Shown piece by piece: positions 32,982-42,863 of a stretch of 64,000 bases of DNA. The position numbers and the translations under genes were made by a program. Under the pieces are notes generated by a model. That model saw only the letters and a program-made list of their open reading frames with translations. It made no database searches and had not been told where the DNA came from. Source of the DNA: Mesonia maritima (lineage in GTDB: Bacteria; Bacteroidota; Bacteroidia; Flavobacteriales; Flavobacteriaceae); NCBI RefSeq assembly GCF_042433895.1, contig NZ_JBHLUA010000008.1, positions 21,470-85,469 of the forward strand, given 5' to 3'. Each line of letters starts with the position of its first letter. Position 1 is the stretch's first letter.

Positions 32982-35528
32982 ATGTCGGAAGGAGAAAAGT
33001 TAATTCCCATAAATATAGAAGACGAAATGAAATCGGCTTACATCGATTATTCGATGTCAGTCATTGTGTCACGTGCTCTGCCAGATGTGCGTGATGGTTT
33101 AAAACCTGTTCACCGTAGAGTATTATTCGGAATGTACGAATTAGGCGTACTTTCTAATCGTGCTTATAAAAAATCCGCCAGAATTGTAGGGGAAGTTTTA
33201 GGTAAATATCACCCTCACGGAGATACTTCTGTTTATGATACTATGGTACGAATGGCTCAAGAATGGAGTTTACGCTATATGTTGGTAGATGGGCAAGGAA
33301 ACTTTGGTTCTGTAGATGGTGATAGTCCTGCTGCGATGCGTTATACCGAAGCAAGAATGCGGAAGATTAGTGAAGATATGCTTGCTGATATCGATAAAGA
33401 CACCGTAGATCATTCCTTAAATTTTGACGATACTTTAAAAGAGCCTACCGTTTTACCAACCCGAGTTCCAAATTTATTGGTAAATGGCGCAAGTGGAATT
33501 GCGGTAGGAATGGCAACCAATATGCCTCCACACAATTTATCTGAAGTGGTTGATGGTACGGTAGCTTATATTGATAATCATGATATAGAAATTGATGAAT
33601 TAATTGAGCACGTAAAAGCTCCCGATTTCCCTACTGGAGGAATTATTTATGGTTACGATGGCGTACGTGAAGCTTTTAAAACTGGTCGAGGTCGAGTAGT
33701 AATGCGAGCTAAAGCTTCAGTTGAAGAAGTAAAAGGAAAAGAATGTATTGTAGTTACTGAAATTCCTTATCAAGTGAATAAGGCAGATATGATTAAAAAA
33801 ACTGCCGATTTAATAAATGATAAGAAAATTGAAGGAATTTCTAACATTCGTGATGAATCCGACAGAAACGGAATGCGAATCGTTTATATTTTAAAAAGAG
33901 ACGCAATACCAAATATTGTTCTTAATACACTTTATAAACATACCGCACTTCAATCTTCTTTCAGCGTAAATAATATTGCTTTAGTAAAAGGACGACCAGA
34001 AATGTTGAATCTGAAAGATATGATTCAATATTTTGTAGAACACCGTCACGAAGTTGTTGTTCGTAGAACAGAATTCGAATTAAAAAAGGCGCAAGATCGC
34101 GCTCATATTTTAGAAGGTTTAATTATTGCTTCAGACAATATAGATGAAGTTATTGCTTTAATTAGAGCATCTAGTAATGCAGATGAAGCACGCCAAAAAT
34201 TAATTGATAGGTTTGAATTAACCGAAATTCAAGCAAAAGCCATTGTTGAAATGCGCTTACGTCAATTAACCGGTTTAGAGCAAGATAAGTTACGAGCAGA
34301 ATATGAAGATTTAATGAAAACCATTGAAGATTTAAAAGATATTCTTGCCAGTAAAGAAAGAAGAATGCAAATCATTAAAGATGAATTGCTCGAAATTAAA
34401 GAAAAGTATGGAGATGAACGAAGATCGACCATTAATTTTGCAGGTGGCGATTTAAGTATCGAAGATATGATTCCAGATGAGCAAGTAGTTATTTCTATTT
34501 CTCACGCAGGTTATATTAAACGTACACCGCTTACTGAATATAAAAAGCAAAATAGAGGAGGCGTTGGTTCTAAAGCTTCAACTACAAGAAATGAAGACTT
34601 CTTAGAATATTTATTCGTAGGTACAAATCACCAATATATGATTTTCTTCACACAAGACGGAAAATGTTTCTGGATGCGTGTTTATGAAATTCCAGAAGGA
34701 AGTAAATCGTCGAAAGGTCGAGCTATTCAAAACCTTATAAATATCGACCCGAACGATAAAGTAAAAGCCTTTATTTGTACCGAAGATCTTAAAGATGAAG
34801 AATACATTAATAGCCATTATGTAATTATGGCTACTAAAAAAGGGCAAGTAAAGAAAACTTCCCTTGAACAATATTCTCGTCCACGTACAAATGGAATTAA
34901 CGCGATAACCATTAAAGAAGGAGACGAATTACTTTCGGCTAAATTAACTACGGGTGAAAGTCAAGTTATGTTAGCCTTAAAATCAGGTAAAGCTATTCGT
35001 TTTGAAGAAGCGAAAACTCGACCGATGGGAAGAAATGCTTCCGGTGTTAGAGGAATTAGACTTGCCCACGATAATGATGAAGTGGTTGGTATGATTGCTG
35101 TAGAAAATCCTGAAGAAGAAACCGTTTTAGTAGTTTCAGAAAATGGTTACGGTAAGCGAACCTTTATTAATGATCCTGAAAATGGAGAAGAAATTTACCG
35201 AATCACGAACCGAGGCGGAAAAGGAGTAAAAACCATTTCTATTACTGAAAAAACAGGAGAATTAGTTACCATAAAAAGTGTAACCGATTCAGATGATTTA
35301 ATGATTATCAATAAATCGGGAATTGCGATTAGAATTGCTGTAGAAGATTTACGGGTTATGGGTCGAGCTACACAAGGAGTTCGTCTTATTAACTTAAAAG
35401 GAAACGATTCTATTGCTGCGGTAGCTAAAATTGCCAATGAAGGCGATGAAGATGAAACTTTGCTTGATGAAGAAACAACTGAAAATGGCACAACTATTGA
35501 ACCAGAATCTACCAACGAAGAAGAATAG
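32982..35528 (+). CDS. gyrA: DNA gyrase subunit A
   Basis: 848 residues. The breakage-reunion domain has active-site Tyr121 (AAMRYTEARM). The quinolone-determining region reads HPHGDTSVYD, with Thr82 and Asp86 at the positions of E. coli Ser83 and Asp87, a susceptible-type combination as far as sequence tells. A coiled-coil gate (about 430-480) leads to the beta-pinwheel with a degenerate GyrA box QNRGGVG (about residues 524-530) needed for DNA wrapping and negative supercoiling. The C-terminal tail is acidic. gyrB is not in the window. A TPR gene follows after 19 bp and is probably cotranscribed. Confidence 0.97.
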   Translation: MSEGEKLIPINIEDEMKSAYIDYSMSVIVSRALPDVRDGLKPVHRRVLFGMYELGVLSNRAYKKSARIVGEVLGKYHPHGDTSVYDTMVRMAQEWSLRYMLVDGQGNFGSVDGDSPAAMRYTEARMRKISEDMLADIDKDTVDHSLNFDDTLKEPTVLPTRVPNLLVNGASGIAVGMATNMPPHNLSEVVDGTVAYIDNHDIEIDELIEHVKAPDFPTGGIIYGYDGVREAFKTGRGRVVMRAKASVEEVKGKECIVVTEIPYQVNKADMIKKTADLINDKKIEGISNIRDESDRNGMRIVYILKRDAIPNIVLNTLYKHTALQSSFSVNNIALVKGRPEMLNLKDMIQYFVEHRHEVVVRRTEFELKKAQDRAHILEGLIIASDNIDEVIALIRASSNADEARQKLIDRFELTEIQAKAIVEMRLRQLTGLEQDKLRAEYEDLMKTIEDLKDILASKERRMQIIKDELLEIKEKYGDERRSTINFAGGDLSIEDMIPDEQVVISISHAGYIKRTPLTEYKKQNRGGVGSKASTTRNEDFLEYLFVGTNHQYMIFFTQDGKCFWMRVYEIPEGSKSSKGRAIQNLINIDPNDKVKAFICTEDLKDEEYINSHYVIMATKKGQVKKTSLEQYSRPRTNGINAITIKEGDELLSAKLTTGESQVMLALKSGKAIRFEEAKTRPMGRNASGVRGIRLAHDNDEVVGMIAVENPEEETVLVVSENGYGKRTFINDPENGEEIYRITNRGGKGVKTISITEKTGELVTIKSVTDSDDLMIINKSGIAIRIAVEDLRVMGRATQGVRLINLKGNDSIAAVAKIANEGDEDETLLDEETTENGTTIEPESTNEEE

Positions 35529-35547
35529 ACCTCAAAAACCAAACAAA

Positions 35548-36795
35548 ATGAAAAAGACAATTTTAGCCATTTCTTTATCTCTTGTAGGAGTGGTGGCTTT
35601 TGCACAAAAACGTGAAATTAGAGACGCAGAAGATGCGATGGAAGATGGAAACTATCAAGAAGCGAAAAAAATATTATCTTCAGTAGAAGGACAAGTAGCT
35701 TCAGAAAAAGATAGAATTAAAGCAGATTATTATTTAGCTAAAGGGAAAGCTTATTTCGGACCTTTAAACGCTATTCCTACTGTCGAAAATTTAGAGCAAG
35801 CCGGAGAAGCTTATCGAAAAGCTATTGAATTTGGTGAAGAAGATGAAGGTAAAAAAGGATTAACAGAAGTTCGTAATAAACTTATCAATACAGCTATAAA
35901 CGATCAAAAACAGTCTAAATTTGATGTAGCAGCAGATAAGTTGTATGCAGCCTATCAAATAAATACTCAAGATACGCTGTACCTTTTTTATGCAGCTTCA
36001 AGTGCGGTTAACGGTAAAAATTATCCAAAAGCTTTAAAACTTTATACTCAACTTGATGATTTAGGATACACCGGGCAAGGGTATAAATATACAGCTGTAA
36101 ATAAAAGTACAGGTGAAGTAGAGAGATTTGATAGCGAAAGTGAACGTGATTTATTCATTAAATCTGGAGATTACATAAAGCCTGATAAAGTAAAAACGGA
36201 TTCTAAAAGAGCAGAAATAATTAAAAATATCGCTTTAATTCATTTACAAAATGACGAACCTGAAAAGGCGTTAGAAGCAATTAAGGAAGTTCGCCAAGAA
36301 AATCCGGAGGATGTTTCTCTTATGTTAGTTGAATCTGATGTTTACCTTAAAATGGGAGAAACTGAAGAATACAGTAAAGTAATAGAAAAGATAATCGAGA
36401 AAGATCCTACGAATCCGACTTTATTTTATAATCTGGGAGTTACTTCAGCTCAAAGCGGAAAAAAGGATAAGGCGATTAAATACTATAAAAAAGCCATAGA
36501 ATTAGATCCTAAAATGACTAATGCTTATATTAATTTATCAACTTTAATTTTAGAAGACGAGAGAAAGATTGTTGATGAAATGAATAGCTTAGGAATGTCT
36601 AAAGCAGATAATAAGCGTTATGATGAATTAGTTGAAGAAAAAAAGGAGCTTTACCGAGAAGCGGTTCCTTACCTTAAAAAAGGAATGGAAAACGACCCAA
36701 GCAATACAGAAACTATTCGTACTCTTATGAATATTTATTCACAGTTAGGTGAAGAACAAAAAGCTAAAGAATTAAAACAAAAATTAGCGGAATAA
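35548..36795 (+). CDS. secreted TPR-repeat protein
   Basis: 415 residues from MKKTILAISLSLVGVVAFAQ, a clear signal peptide; the frame is open further left but overlaps gyrA. The mature part is built of TPR helices: AEDAMEDGNYQEAKKIL (about 30), ALKLYTQLDDLGYTG (about 165), EPEKALEAIKEVRQENP (about 240), NLGVTSAQSGKKDKAIKYYKKAIELDP (as two TPR halves, about 300) and a last pair near 375-410. It probably forms a periplasmic or membrane-associated scaffold. The partner is unknown. The gene follows gyrA by 19 bp, so its expression is tied to gyrase; no functional link is known to me. Confidence 0.82.
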   Translation: MKKTILAISLSLVGVVAFAQKREIRDAEDAMEDGNYQEAKKILSSVEGQVASEKDRIKADYYLAKGKAYFGPLNAIPTVENLEQAGEAYRKAIEFGEEDEGKKGLTEVRNKLINTAINDQKQSKFDVAADKLYAAYQINTQDTLYLFYAASSAVNGKNYPKALKLYTQLDDLGYTGQGYKYTAVNKSTGEVERFDSESERDLFIKSGDYIKPDKVKTDSKRAEIIKNIALIHLQNDEPEKALEAIKEVRQENPEDVSLMLVESDVYLKMGETEEYSKVIEKIIEKDPTNPTLFYNLGVTSAQSGKKDKAIKYYKKAIELDPKMTNAYINLSTLILEDERKIVDEMNSLGMSKADNKRYDELVEEKKELYREAVPYLKKGMENDPSNTETIRTLMNIYSQLGEEQKAKELKQKLAE

Positions 36796-36813
36796 GTTTT
36801 TCAAAGAAAAAAA

Positions 36814-36866
36814 TTAGACATTAAAAAAAGCCTACTAAATTTTAGTAGGCTTTTTTTAATGTCTAA
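36814..36866. terminator. bidirectional terminator with 25-bp perfect arms
   Basis: The hairpin core AAAAAAAGCCTACTAA/TTAGTAGGCTTTTTTT is extended outward on both sides (TTAGACATT and AATGTCTAA), giving arms of about 25 bp and a 3-nt loop. It separates the convergent TPR and NlpC/P60 genes and carries T runs both ways. Confidence 0.88.
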
Positions 36867-36874
36867 TTTAATTA

Positions 36875-37627
36875 TTAGATAATTTTTTTGATTACACGTA
36901 AATTATGAGAATATTGTTTGGTTTCTACATTAAAAATTCCGCTGTGGTCAATTCGATCTATGCGAACTTTTCCGTGTGCGTGAATTATATAATTATCGGT
37001 CATAATAATTCCGACGTGAATAATATTTCCTTCAGCATTATCAAAAAAAGCTAAATCGCCCGTTTCACTTTCTTCAATAAAACTTAAGGGTTCGCCTTGT
37101 TTTGCTTGTTCAGAAGCATCTCTAAAAAGGGAATAGCCATTTAATTTATATACCATTTGGGTAAAACCGCTACAATCAATTCCAAAAGGTGTTTTTCCTC
37201 CCCATAAATATGGAGCGTTTAAATACAGGTAAGCTGTTTTTAGCAAAGAATTTTTAGGCTTTTTTCCTGAAATTCGATTGCCATCAAAAATCTGATTTAA
37301 CAATGGAAGCGCATTTAGGTTTGCACCAATAGAAATAGGAGTGAGGCTTTTAGTTTCGCGATGAGTTATAAATTCAATTAAATCGGAAGATAATATAGGT
37401 TTTTCTTTATTGTATTCTGTATAAATTTCTTCTGTTAATTTAATAAACTGTTTATTATCAACCCAACCTTCATAATTATCGAATGCAATACGGATTCTAC
37501 TCCATTTTTTTCGTTCTTCTAAAACTTTAAAATGATCGCCATATAATAATTGCGTAACCATTTCGCTTGTATCGGCTGGTTCTAACCGAACCGGTACAAT
37601 ATTCAGGGAGCAAATTCCGTATTGCAT
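36875..37627 (-). CDS. NlpC/P60 (C40) peptidoglycan endopeptidase with SH3-like domain
   Basis: 250 residues. The N-terminal half is SH3-like (about 1-65: RLEPADTSEMVTQLLYGD, KWSRIRIAFDNYEGWVD). The C-terminal NlpC/P60 domain (about 125-250) has catalytic Cys152 in GIDCSGFTQMVYK and His in NIIHVGIIMTD, with a later HAHGKVRID. It would cut the D-Glu to diaminopimelate bond of stem peptides. No signal peptide is evident at the N-terminus, as in related Bacteroidota proteins that act on recycled muropeptides, so the site of action is uncertain. It lies 28 bp after the thiolase gene. Confidence 0.88.
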   Translation of the reverse strand: MQYGICSLNIVPVRLEPADTSEMVTQLLYGDHFKVLEERKKWSRIRIAFDNYEGWVDNKQFIKLTEEIYTEYNKEKPILSSDLIEFITHRETKSLTPISIGANLNALPLLNQIFDGNRISGKKPKNSLLKTAYLYLNAPYLWGGKTPFGIDCSGFTQMVYKLNGYSLFRDASEQAKQGEPLSFIEESETGDLAFFDNAEGNIIHVGIIMTDNYIIHAHGKVRIDRIDHSGIFNVETKQYSHNLRVIKKII

Positions 37628-37655
37628 TTATAATTACCTAAAAGTGATGTATTAA

Positions 37656-38834
37656 TTAGTTTCTTTCAATTACCATTGCGGAAGCTCCACCGCCACCGTT
37701 ACAAATTGCTGCGGCTCCAATTTTTCCGTTATTTTGTTGAAGAACACTCATTAACGTAATTAGAATTCTAACACCGCTACAACCTAATGGATGTCCTAAT
37801 GAAACTGCTCCACCATTAACATTTACATTAGAATCATTTAATCCTAATATTTTCATATTTGCTAAACCAACAACCGAAAATGCTTCGTTAAATTCAAAAT
37901 AATCTACATCATCTAATTTTATTCCGGCTTTATCAATCGCTTTTGGAAGCGCTTTTGCTGGAGCGATGGTAAACCATTTTGGTTCTTGTGCAGCATCTGC
38001 ATAACTTTTAATAGTAGCTAAAGGTTTTAAGCCTAATTCTTCGGCTTTTTCTTTGCTCATTAAAATTACCGCGCCGGCGCCATCATTTATAGTTGAAGCA
38101 TTTGCAGCAGTTACCGTTCCGTCTTTACTAAATGCAGGACGTAAAGAGGTAACTTTTTCCATTTTAATATTTTTAAACTCTTCGTCTTCAGCAAAGATTT
38201 TAGGATCTCCTTTTCGTTGCGGAACTTCTACCGGAACTACTTCATCTTTAAATTTACCGGCTTCCCAAGCTTCTTTCGATCGTTTATAAGATTCTAATGC
38301 GAATTTATCTTGATCTTCTCTGGAGAAATTATATTCTTTTGCACATAAATCTGCACAAACTCCCATTGCATTCTGGTCGTAAGCATCTACCAAACCATCT
38401 TTTTGCATTCCGTCTTCCATTTTCATCGGACCGAATTTTTGTCCTTTTCGCATATGAACATAATGCGGAATTAAACTCATATTTTCCATTCCGCCGGCAA
38501 CAATAATATCAGCATCGCCCAATGATATAGATTGTGCACCTTGAATTACGGCTTTCATACCACTCGCGCAAACTTTATTTATAGTTGTACACGGAACAGA
38601 ATCTGGAATTCCAGCGCCTAAAGCTGCTTGTCTTGCTGGAGCTTGACCAACACCTGCTTGTACTACATTTCCCATTAACACTTCTTGAACCAATTCTGGT
38701 TTCAAGTTTATTTTATCTAAAGCGCCTTTTATTGCTGTAGAACCTAATTTGGTTGCAGAAACAGTAGAAAGACTTCCTAAAAAACTACCTATTGGTGTTC
38801 TGGCAGCACTTACAATTACAACTTCTTTATTCAT
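37656..38834 (-). CDS. acetyl-CoA C-acetyltransferase (thiolase)
   Basis: 392 residues. All active-site residues are present with the numbering of the classical biosynthetic thiolase of Zoogloea: Cys89 (NKVCASGMKA), His348 (GHPLGCSG) and Cys378 (CNGGGGASAM). The enzyme joins two acetyl-CoA or cleaves acetoacetyl-CoA, serving fatty acid or amino acid breakdown or ketone metabolism. There is no other beta-oxidation gene beside it, so the pathway is not defined. It is followed by the NlpC/P60 gene in the same direction. It is divergent from the HD phosphohydrolase gene. Confidence 0.94.
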   Translation of the reverse strand: MNKEVVIVSAARTPIGSFLGSLSTVSATKLGSTAIKGALDKINLKPELVQEVLMGNVVQAGVGQAPARQAALGAGIPDSVPCTTINKVCASGMKAVIQGAQSISLGDADIIVAGGMENMSLIPHYVHMRKGQKFGPMKMEDGMQKDGLVDAYDQNAMGVCADLCAKEYNFSREDQDKFALESYKRSKEAWEAGKFKDEVVPVEVPQRKGDPKIFAEDEEFKNIKMEKVTSLRPAFSKDGTVTAANASTINDGAGAVILMSKEKAEELGLKPLATIKSYADAAQEPKWFTIAPAKALPKAIDKAGIKLDDVDYFEFNEAFSVVGLANMKILGLNDSNVNVNGGAVSLGHPLGCSGVRILITLMSVLQQNNGKIGAAAICNGGGGASAMVIERN

Positions 38835-38921
38835 TTTAATTAATTTTTAGATCGTTTTTTGCGAATTTAGTGATTTTATAAAGAACATCCGAACGAAGAT
38901 AGCGATACCTGTATTTTTTAG

Positions 38922-38929
38922 TACATTTG
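38922..38929 (+). promoter_or_regulatory. probable -7 box of the HD phosphohydrolase gene
   Basis: TACATTTG, 17 bp before the ATG at 38947, fits the consensus; the expected -33 TTG is not seen. Confidence 0.4.
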
Positions 38930-38946
38930 ACTGTCAAGTAACATCT

Positions 38947-41004
38947 ATGAAAAATTTTATAAATAGCATTTATAAGAATCAAGCTTTAATTTACAAGATA
39001 TTCTTATACTTAATTACGGTTGCTTTAATCGTATATTTATTTCCGAAGGGAAGTAAATTTAAATATGATATAACAAAGGGAAAACCCTGGCAATATGAAA
39101 ATTTATATGCGCCTTTTGATTTTGCTATTTTAAAATCTGATGAAGAAATTGAAGAAGAACGCCAACAAATTCAGCAAAATCATACACCATACTTTAATGT
39201 AAATACAGAAATTCCTGAAGAAGCAGCTGAAAAATTAGATACAAATATTGAAGTTGTATTTAACGATAGCGTTTTAGATGCCGATGGCGTTCGGTTAATT
39301 AAATTTTCTAAACTAACACTGAATAAAATATATGATAAAGGTGTAATTCAGGAGATCGATCCGTTTAAAGAGAATAAAATCATTTATTTAAAGAAGGGAA
39401 ATGAAGCTGAAGAAGCCGTTTATAAATCGCTCATTAAACAAGAAGAATTAGGAAATTTCTTAGAAGAACAGATAAAAAATTCAAACTTAAAACCTTATCA
39501 AAGTCAGTTAAAAGAACTTTTTTTTGAAGCCGTTCGGCCAAACGTAAAATTAAACGAAACCTTAACCCAACAAGATTTAGAGTCAAAATTGGCTTCTATT
39601 TCTTACACGCGTGGAATTGTAAATCAAGGCGTTCGTATTATTTCAAAAGGTGAAATTGTTGAAGGAAATAAATACAGCATCCTAAAATCATTAAAATCTG
39701 AATACGAGTCTAAAATTTGGACCGCTTCCAGTTATTATGTAGTTGTTTTCGGTTATGTTTTATTGGTTTCGCTGGCTTTATTAATGCTGTTTCTTTTTAT
39801 TAGAAAATACCGAATTGAAATTTTTGAAAATAACACGAAAGTTACTTTCATCTTTTTCAATATTTTACTCACGGTTTTATTAACCACTATTGTGATGAAA
39901 ATTAACGTAAATTACGTTTATGTAGTTCCTATTTGCGTTCTTCCACTTACACTCAAGGCCTTTTTTGATGCACGATTAGGATTATTTACCCACGTCGTAA
40001 CGGTTTTAATTTTAGGTTTTATTGTACCGAATAGTTATGAATATATGTTTCTGCAAATTATTGCGGGAATCGTAACTATTTTAACCATTTCAGAATTATA
40101 TAAACGTGCCAATTTATTCATTTCAGTAGGGCAAATTACCGGCGTTTATATTTTTACGTATTTCGCATTTACTATTATTCAAGAAGGCGATGTCGCAAAA
40201 ATAAATTATGAAACTTTTTTAATGTTTCTACTAGGCGGTTTTGCTACGCTTTTTGTACAGCCTTTAATTTATGCGTATGAAAAATTATTTGGTTTGGTTT
40301 CCGATATGTCGCTTTTGGAATTGTCAGATACCAATTCTAAACTTTTAAAAGAATTATCGAACAAAGCTCCGGGAACGTTTCACCATAGTTTAAATGTGGC
40401 AAATTTAGCTGAAGCCGCGGCAAATGAAATCGGCGCAAATTCTATGTTGATTCGTGTTGGTGCGCTTTACCACGATATCGGAAAAATGTCGAATCCGACC
40501 TATTTTACTGAAAATCAAACTACTTCTGTAAATCCGCATGATGAATTAGAGCCAAAAGAAAGCGCAGAAATTATTATCAATCACGTAATTCACGGAATTG
40601 AGATTGCCAAACGAAATAATTTACCTGATCGCGTAATTGACTTTATAAGAACGCATCACGGAACAAGTTTGGTCTATTATTTTTATAAAAAAGCGAAAGA
40701 AGATGCGAAAGAAACCGAAAATGAAGTAAACGAAGAAGATTTTAAATATCCCGGTCCAGAGCCATTTAGTAAAGAAACGGCCATTTTAATGATGAGCGAC
40801 AGTGTTGAAGCTGCGAGCAAAAGTTTAAAAGAGCCAACTTCAAGCGCGATCGATAAATTCGTCGAAAAAATTATCAATAAACAAATGGAAGAAGGGCAGT
40901 TTTTAAATGCCAATATTACGTTTAAAGAGATTCAGATTATCAAAAAAGTTTTAAAGCGAAAGCTGAAAAATATTTATCACTTAAGAATTGAATATCCGGA
41001 ATAA
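38947..41004 (+). CDS. 7TM-HD family phosphohydrolase (PgpH-like c-di-AMP phosphodiesterase)
   Basis: 685 residues. One N-terminal membrane helix (about 15-33), an extracytoplasmic 7TMR-HDED-type domain (about 45-255), a block of about seven membrane helices (about 260-450) and a cytoplasmic HD domain with His509-Asp510 in LYHDIGKMSNP. Further metal ligands are in GTFHHSLNVANLAE, NHVIHGIEIA and RTHHGTS. This order matches PgpH, which hydrolyses the second messenger c-di-AMP to pApA. It implies c-di-AMP signalling in this organism; the cyclase is not in the window. It is a single gene. Confidence 0.9.
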   Translation: MKNFINSIYKNQALIYKIFLYLITVALIVYLFPKGSKFKYDITKGKPWQYENLYAPFDFAILKSDEEIEEERQQIQQNHTPYFNVNTEIPEEAAEKLDTNIEVVFNDSVLDADGVRLIKFSKLTLNKIYDKGVIQEIDPFKENKIIYLKKGNEAEEAVYKSLIKQEELGNFLEEQIKNSNLKPYQSQLKELFFEAVRPNVKLNETLTQQDLESKLASISYTRGIVNQGVRIISKGEIVEGNKYSILKSLKSEYESKIWTASSYYVVVFGYVLLVSLALLMLFLFIRKYRIEIFENNTKVTFIFFNILLTVLLTTIVMKINVNYVYVVPICVLPLTLKAFFDARLGLFTHVVTVLILGFIVPNSYEYMFLQIIAGIVTILTISELYKRANLFISVGQITGVYIFTYFAFTIIQEGDVAKINYETFLMFLLGGFATLFVQPLIYAYEKLFGLVSDMSLLELSDTNSKLLKELSNKAPGTFHHSLNVANLAEAAANEIGANSMLIRVGALYHDIGKMSNPTYFTENQTTSVNPHDELEPKESAEIIINHVIHGIEIAKRNNLPDRVIDFIRTHHGTSLVYYFYKKAKEDAKETENEVNEEDFKYPGPEPFSKETAILMMSDSVEAASKSLKEPTSSAIDKFVEKIINKQMEEGQFLNANITFKEIQIIKKVLKRKLKNIYHLRIEYPE

Positions 41005-41117
41005 TAATAAATATCTAGACGCAAGAACAGGAGGCGTTTATTTTATAATAAAAAAATTAAATCGAGACAATCTCTAGATTATCTTATTCTCGATTATCGA
41101 TTGAAAATTCATTATTC

Positions 41118-41993
41118 ATGAAATTTGGAAAAGTAGAACATCCCGAACATATAGATTTTACCTTGCCGGAAGATCATCCGCAGACAAAAGAAATCCTAAA
41201 AAATTATACACCAAATTCTTTTGAGAATGTAAGTATAGGTTGTGCAAAATGGAACCGAAAAGACTTAAAAAATTTCTATCCACGCGGAACAAAAGATGAA
41301 TTACATTATTATTCAGAACAATTCAACAGCATCGAACTCAACGCTACATTTTACAGAATGTGGCCTGCAGAACAATTTAAAAAATGGCACGATAAAACTA
41401 CCGAAGATTTCAAGTTTTTCCCAAAAGTTCCGCGTTTAATTAGTCATATAAAACGATTAAATGAGGTAGACGATTTAGTTTCAGATTATACGGCGAGTTT
41501 GGTAAGTTTAGATGAAAAATTAGGTATGGTTTTTCTACAAATGCCCGAGAATTTTCATCCAAAATGGATGGAACGGTTACCGGAATTCTTTAAAAAATGG
41601 CCGCAAGAAATTCCACTAGCTTTTGAAGTTCGTAATGAAAGTTGGCATAACGATAAAGCGGTTAGCGACGAACTAAATTCAATTTTAAAAGAATATAATA
41701 TTGCCAATGTAATCACCGATAGCGCAGGAAGAAGAGATTTATTACATATGCGTTTAACATCAGATACCGCGTTTATTCGTTACAACGGCGCCAATCATGA
41801 AAGCGATTACCAAAGGCTAGATGATTGGGTAAATCGCTTAGAAGAATGGTATAAATTAGGACTGAAAAACGCTTATTTTTTTGTGCATCAAAATTTGGAA
41901 GAAGCCTCACCATTATTATCGGCTCATTTTATTAAACAAATGAATGAGCGTTTTAATTTATCGATTAAAATTCCGCAAACACTCACAAAATGA
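41118..41993 (+). CDS. DUF72 (YecE) family protein
   Basis: 291 residues of the TIM-barrel-like DUF72 family. The blocks SIGCAKWNRKDLKNFYPRG (about 37-55), FNSIELNATFYRMW (about 72-85), FKFFPKVPRLISH, LGMVFLQMPENFHP, LAFEVRNESWH and AYFFVHQN are the usual conserved strands. The biochemical role is not established; a nuclease or sugar-related function has been suggested. The gene overlaps the Nudix gene by 4 bp (ATGA), so the two are translationally coupled. The leader (41005-41117) contains an 8-bp inverted repeat AATCGAGA/TCTCGATT of unclear meaning. Confidence 0.9.
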   Translation: MKFGKVEHPEHIDFTLPEDHPQTKEILKNYTPNSFENVSIGCAKWNRKDLKNFYPRGTKDELHYYSEQFNSIELNATFYRMWPAEQFKKWHDKTTEDFKFFPKVPRLISHIKRLNEVDDLVSDYTASLVSLDEKLGMVFLQMPENFHPKWMERLPEFFKKWPQEIPLAFEVRNESWHNDKAVSDELNSILKEYNIANVITDSAGRRDLLHMRLTSDTAFIRYNGANHESDYQRLDDWVNRLEEWYKLGLKNAYFFVHQNLEEASPLLSAHFIKQMNERFNLSIKIPQTLTK

Positions 41994-42412
41994 AACAAGA
42001 AATCGCTATAACCGTTGACGCGGTAATTTTTGCTGAAGAAAATAATGAACTATTTCTACTAATGATTAAGCGTAAAAACGAGCCTTTTAAAAATGAATGG
42101 GCTTTACCCGGCGGATTTTTAGAAAAAGACGAACTTCTAAAAACCGGATGTTTACGCGAATTAAAAGAAGAAACCGGTTTAGCATTAACTGAAATTCAAC
42201 AAGTAGGAATTTACGATAAAATAGATCGCGATCCGCGCGGGCGAACGTTATCGGTAGCGTTTACAGCTAAACTTCAACAGAAAAAAGAAGTAAAAGGAAA
42301 TGATGACGCCGAAGAAGCAGAATGGGTTTCACTAAAGGAAATTAAAAAAACTGCATTCGATCATAATTTAATTATTAGTGATGCAAAAAAGAAATTACAA
42401 ATAACAGCATAA
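41990..42412 (+). CDS. Nudix hydrolase
   Basis: 140 residues. The Nudix box spans about 39-61: GGFLEKDELLKTGCLRELKEETG split as GGFLEKDE and RELKEETG, with the catalytic RELxEE in place. An N-terminal AITVDAVIFAEENNELFLLMIKRK strand pair and WALPGG loop precede it. The protein resembles the ADP-ribose/NrtR-type branch but lacks the C-terminal winged helix of NrtR, so a hydrolase of ADP-ribose or another nucleoside diphosphate derivative is more likely. It starts inside the end of the DUF72 gene. Confidence 0.88.
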   Translation: MKQEIAITVDAVIFAEENNELFLLMIKRKNEPFKNEWALPGGFLEKDELLKTGCLRELKEETGLALTEIQQVGIYDKIDRDPRGRTLSVAFTAKLQQKKEVKGNDDAEEAEWVSLKEIKKTAFDHNLIISDAKKKLQITA

Positions 42413-42473
42413 CGTTTACCGATTCTAAAGTTGCTTTTAAAGCTGAATTTTAATTTAACTTTGAATAAAAAAG

Positions 42474-42863
42474 ATGAGATTTCACACTAGAAAATGGATA
42501 AAACCTGAAGATTTAAACCCAAACGGAACTTTATTTGGCGGAAGATTATTAGAATGGATCGATGAAGAAGCGGCACTTTACGCGATAATTCAGTTAGAAA
42601 ACCCGAAAACGGTTACCGCTTATATGAGCGAAATCAGTTTTAAAAGTTCGGCAAAACAAGGCGATATTGTAGAAATTGGTATTGATGTTATTAAATTCGG
42701 AACTTCTTCATTAACCTTAACTTGTGAGGTAAGAAATAAAATGACACGAAAGCCAATTATAAATGTTGAAAAAATTGTAATGGTAAGTTTAGATGAGGAG
42801 GGAAATGCAAAACCGCACGGTAAAACTAAAATTGAATATGTTAAAGATCGCTTAGAAGATTAA
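42474..42863 (+). CDS. acyl-CoA thioesterase (YciA/BFIT-type hotdog fold)
   Basis: A 129-residue single hotdog domain. The N-terminal HTRKWIKPEDLNPNGTLFGGRLLEWIDEEAALYA region (about 4-37) holds the catalytic Asn/Asp pair of the 4HBT-II group, and AYMSEISFKSSAKQGDIVEI (about 49-68) is the central helix-strand. It hydrolyses acyl-CoA thioesters in the cytoplasm; chain-length preference is not predictable. Its stop is nested with that of the convergent EEP gene in the TTAA at 42860-42863. Confidence 0.9.
   Translation: MRFHTRKWIKPEDLNPNGTLFGGRLLEWIDEEAALYAIIQLENPKTVTAYMSEISFKSSAKQGDIVEIGIDVIKFGTSSLTLTCEVRNKMTRKPIINVEKIVMVSLDEEGNAKPHGKTKIEYVKDRLED

Noticed and set aside
32982..35528. Quinolone-resistance substitution in gyrA (Thr82 in place of E. 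coli Ser83)
   Set aside because: Thr is a normal small hydroxyl residue at this place in many species, and the Asp two turns later is intact; there is no evidence of selected resistance.
35195..35605. 136-codon minus-strand frame across the gyrA end and the start of the TPR gene
   Set aside because: It is antisense to two well-supported genes and has no recognisable domain.
41060..41095. 8-bp inverted repeat AATCGAGA/TCTCGATT before the DUF72 gene
   Set aside because: Short arms with a 20-nt loop, no T run and AT-rich surroundings; chance is the simpler explanation.
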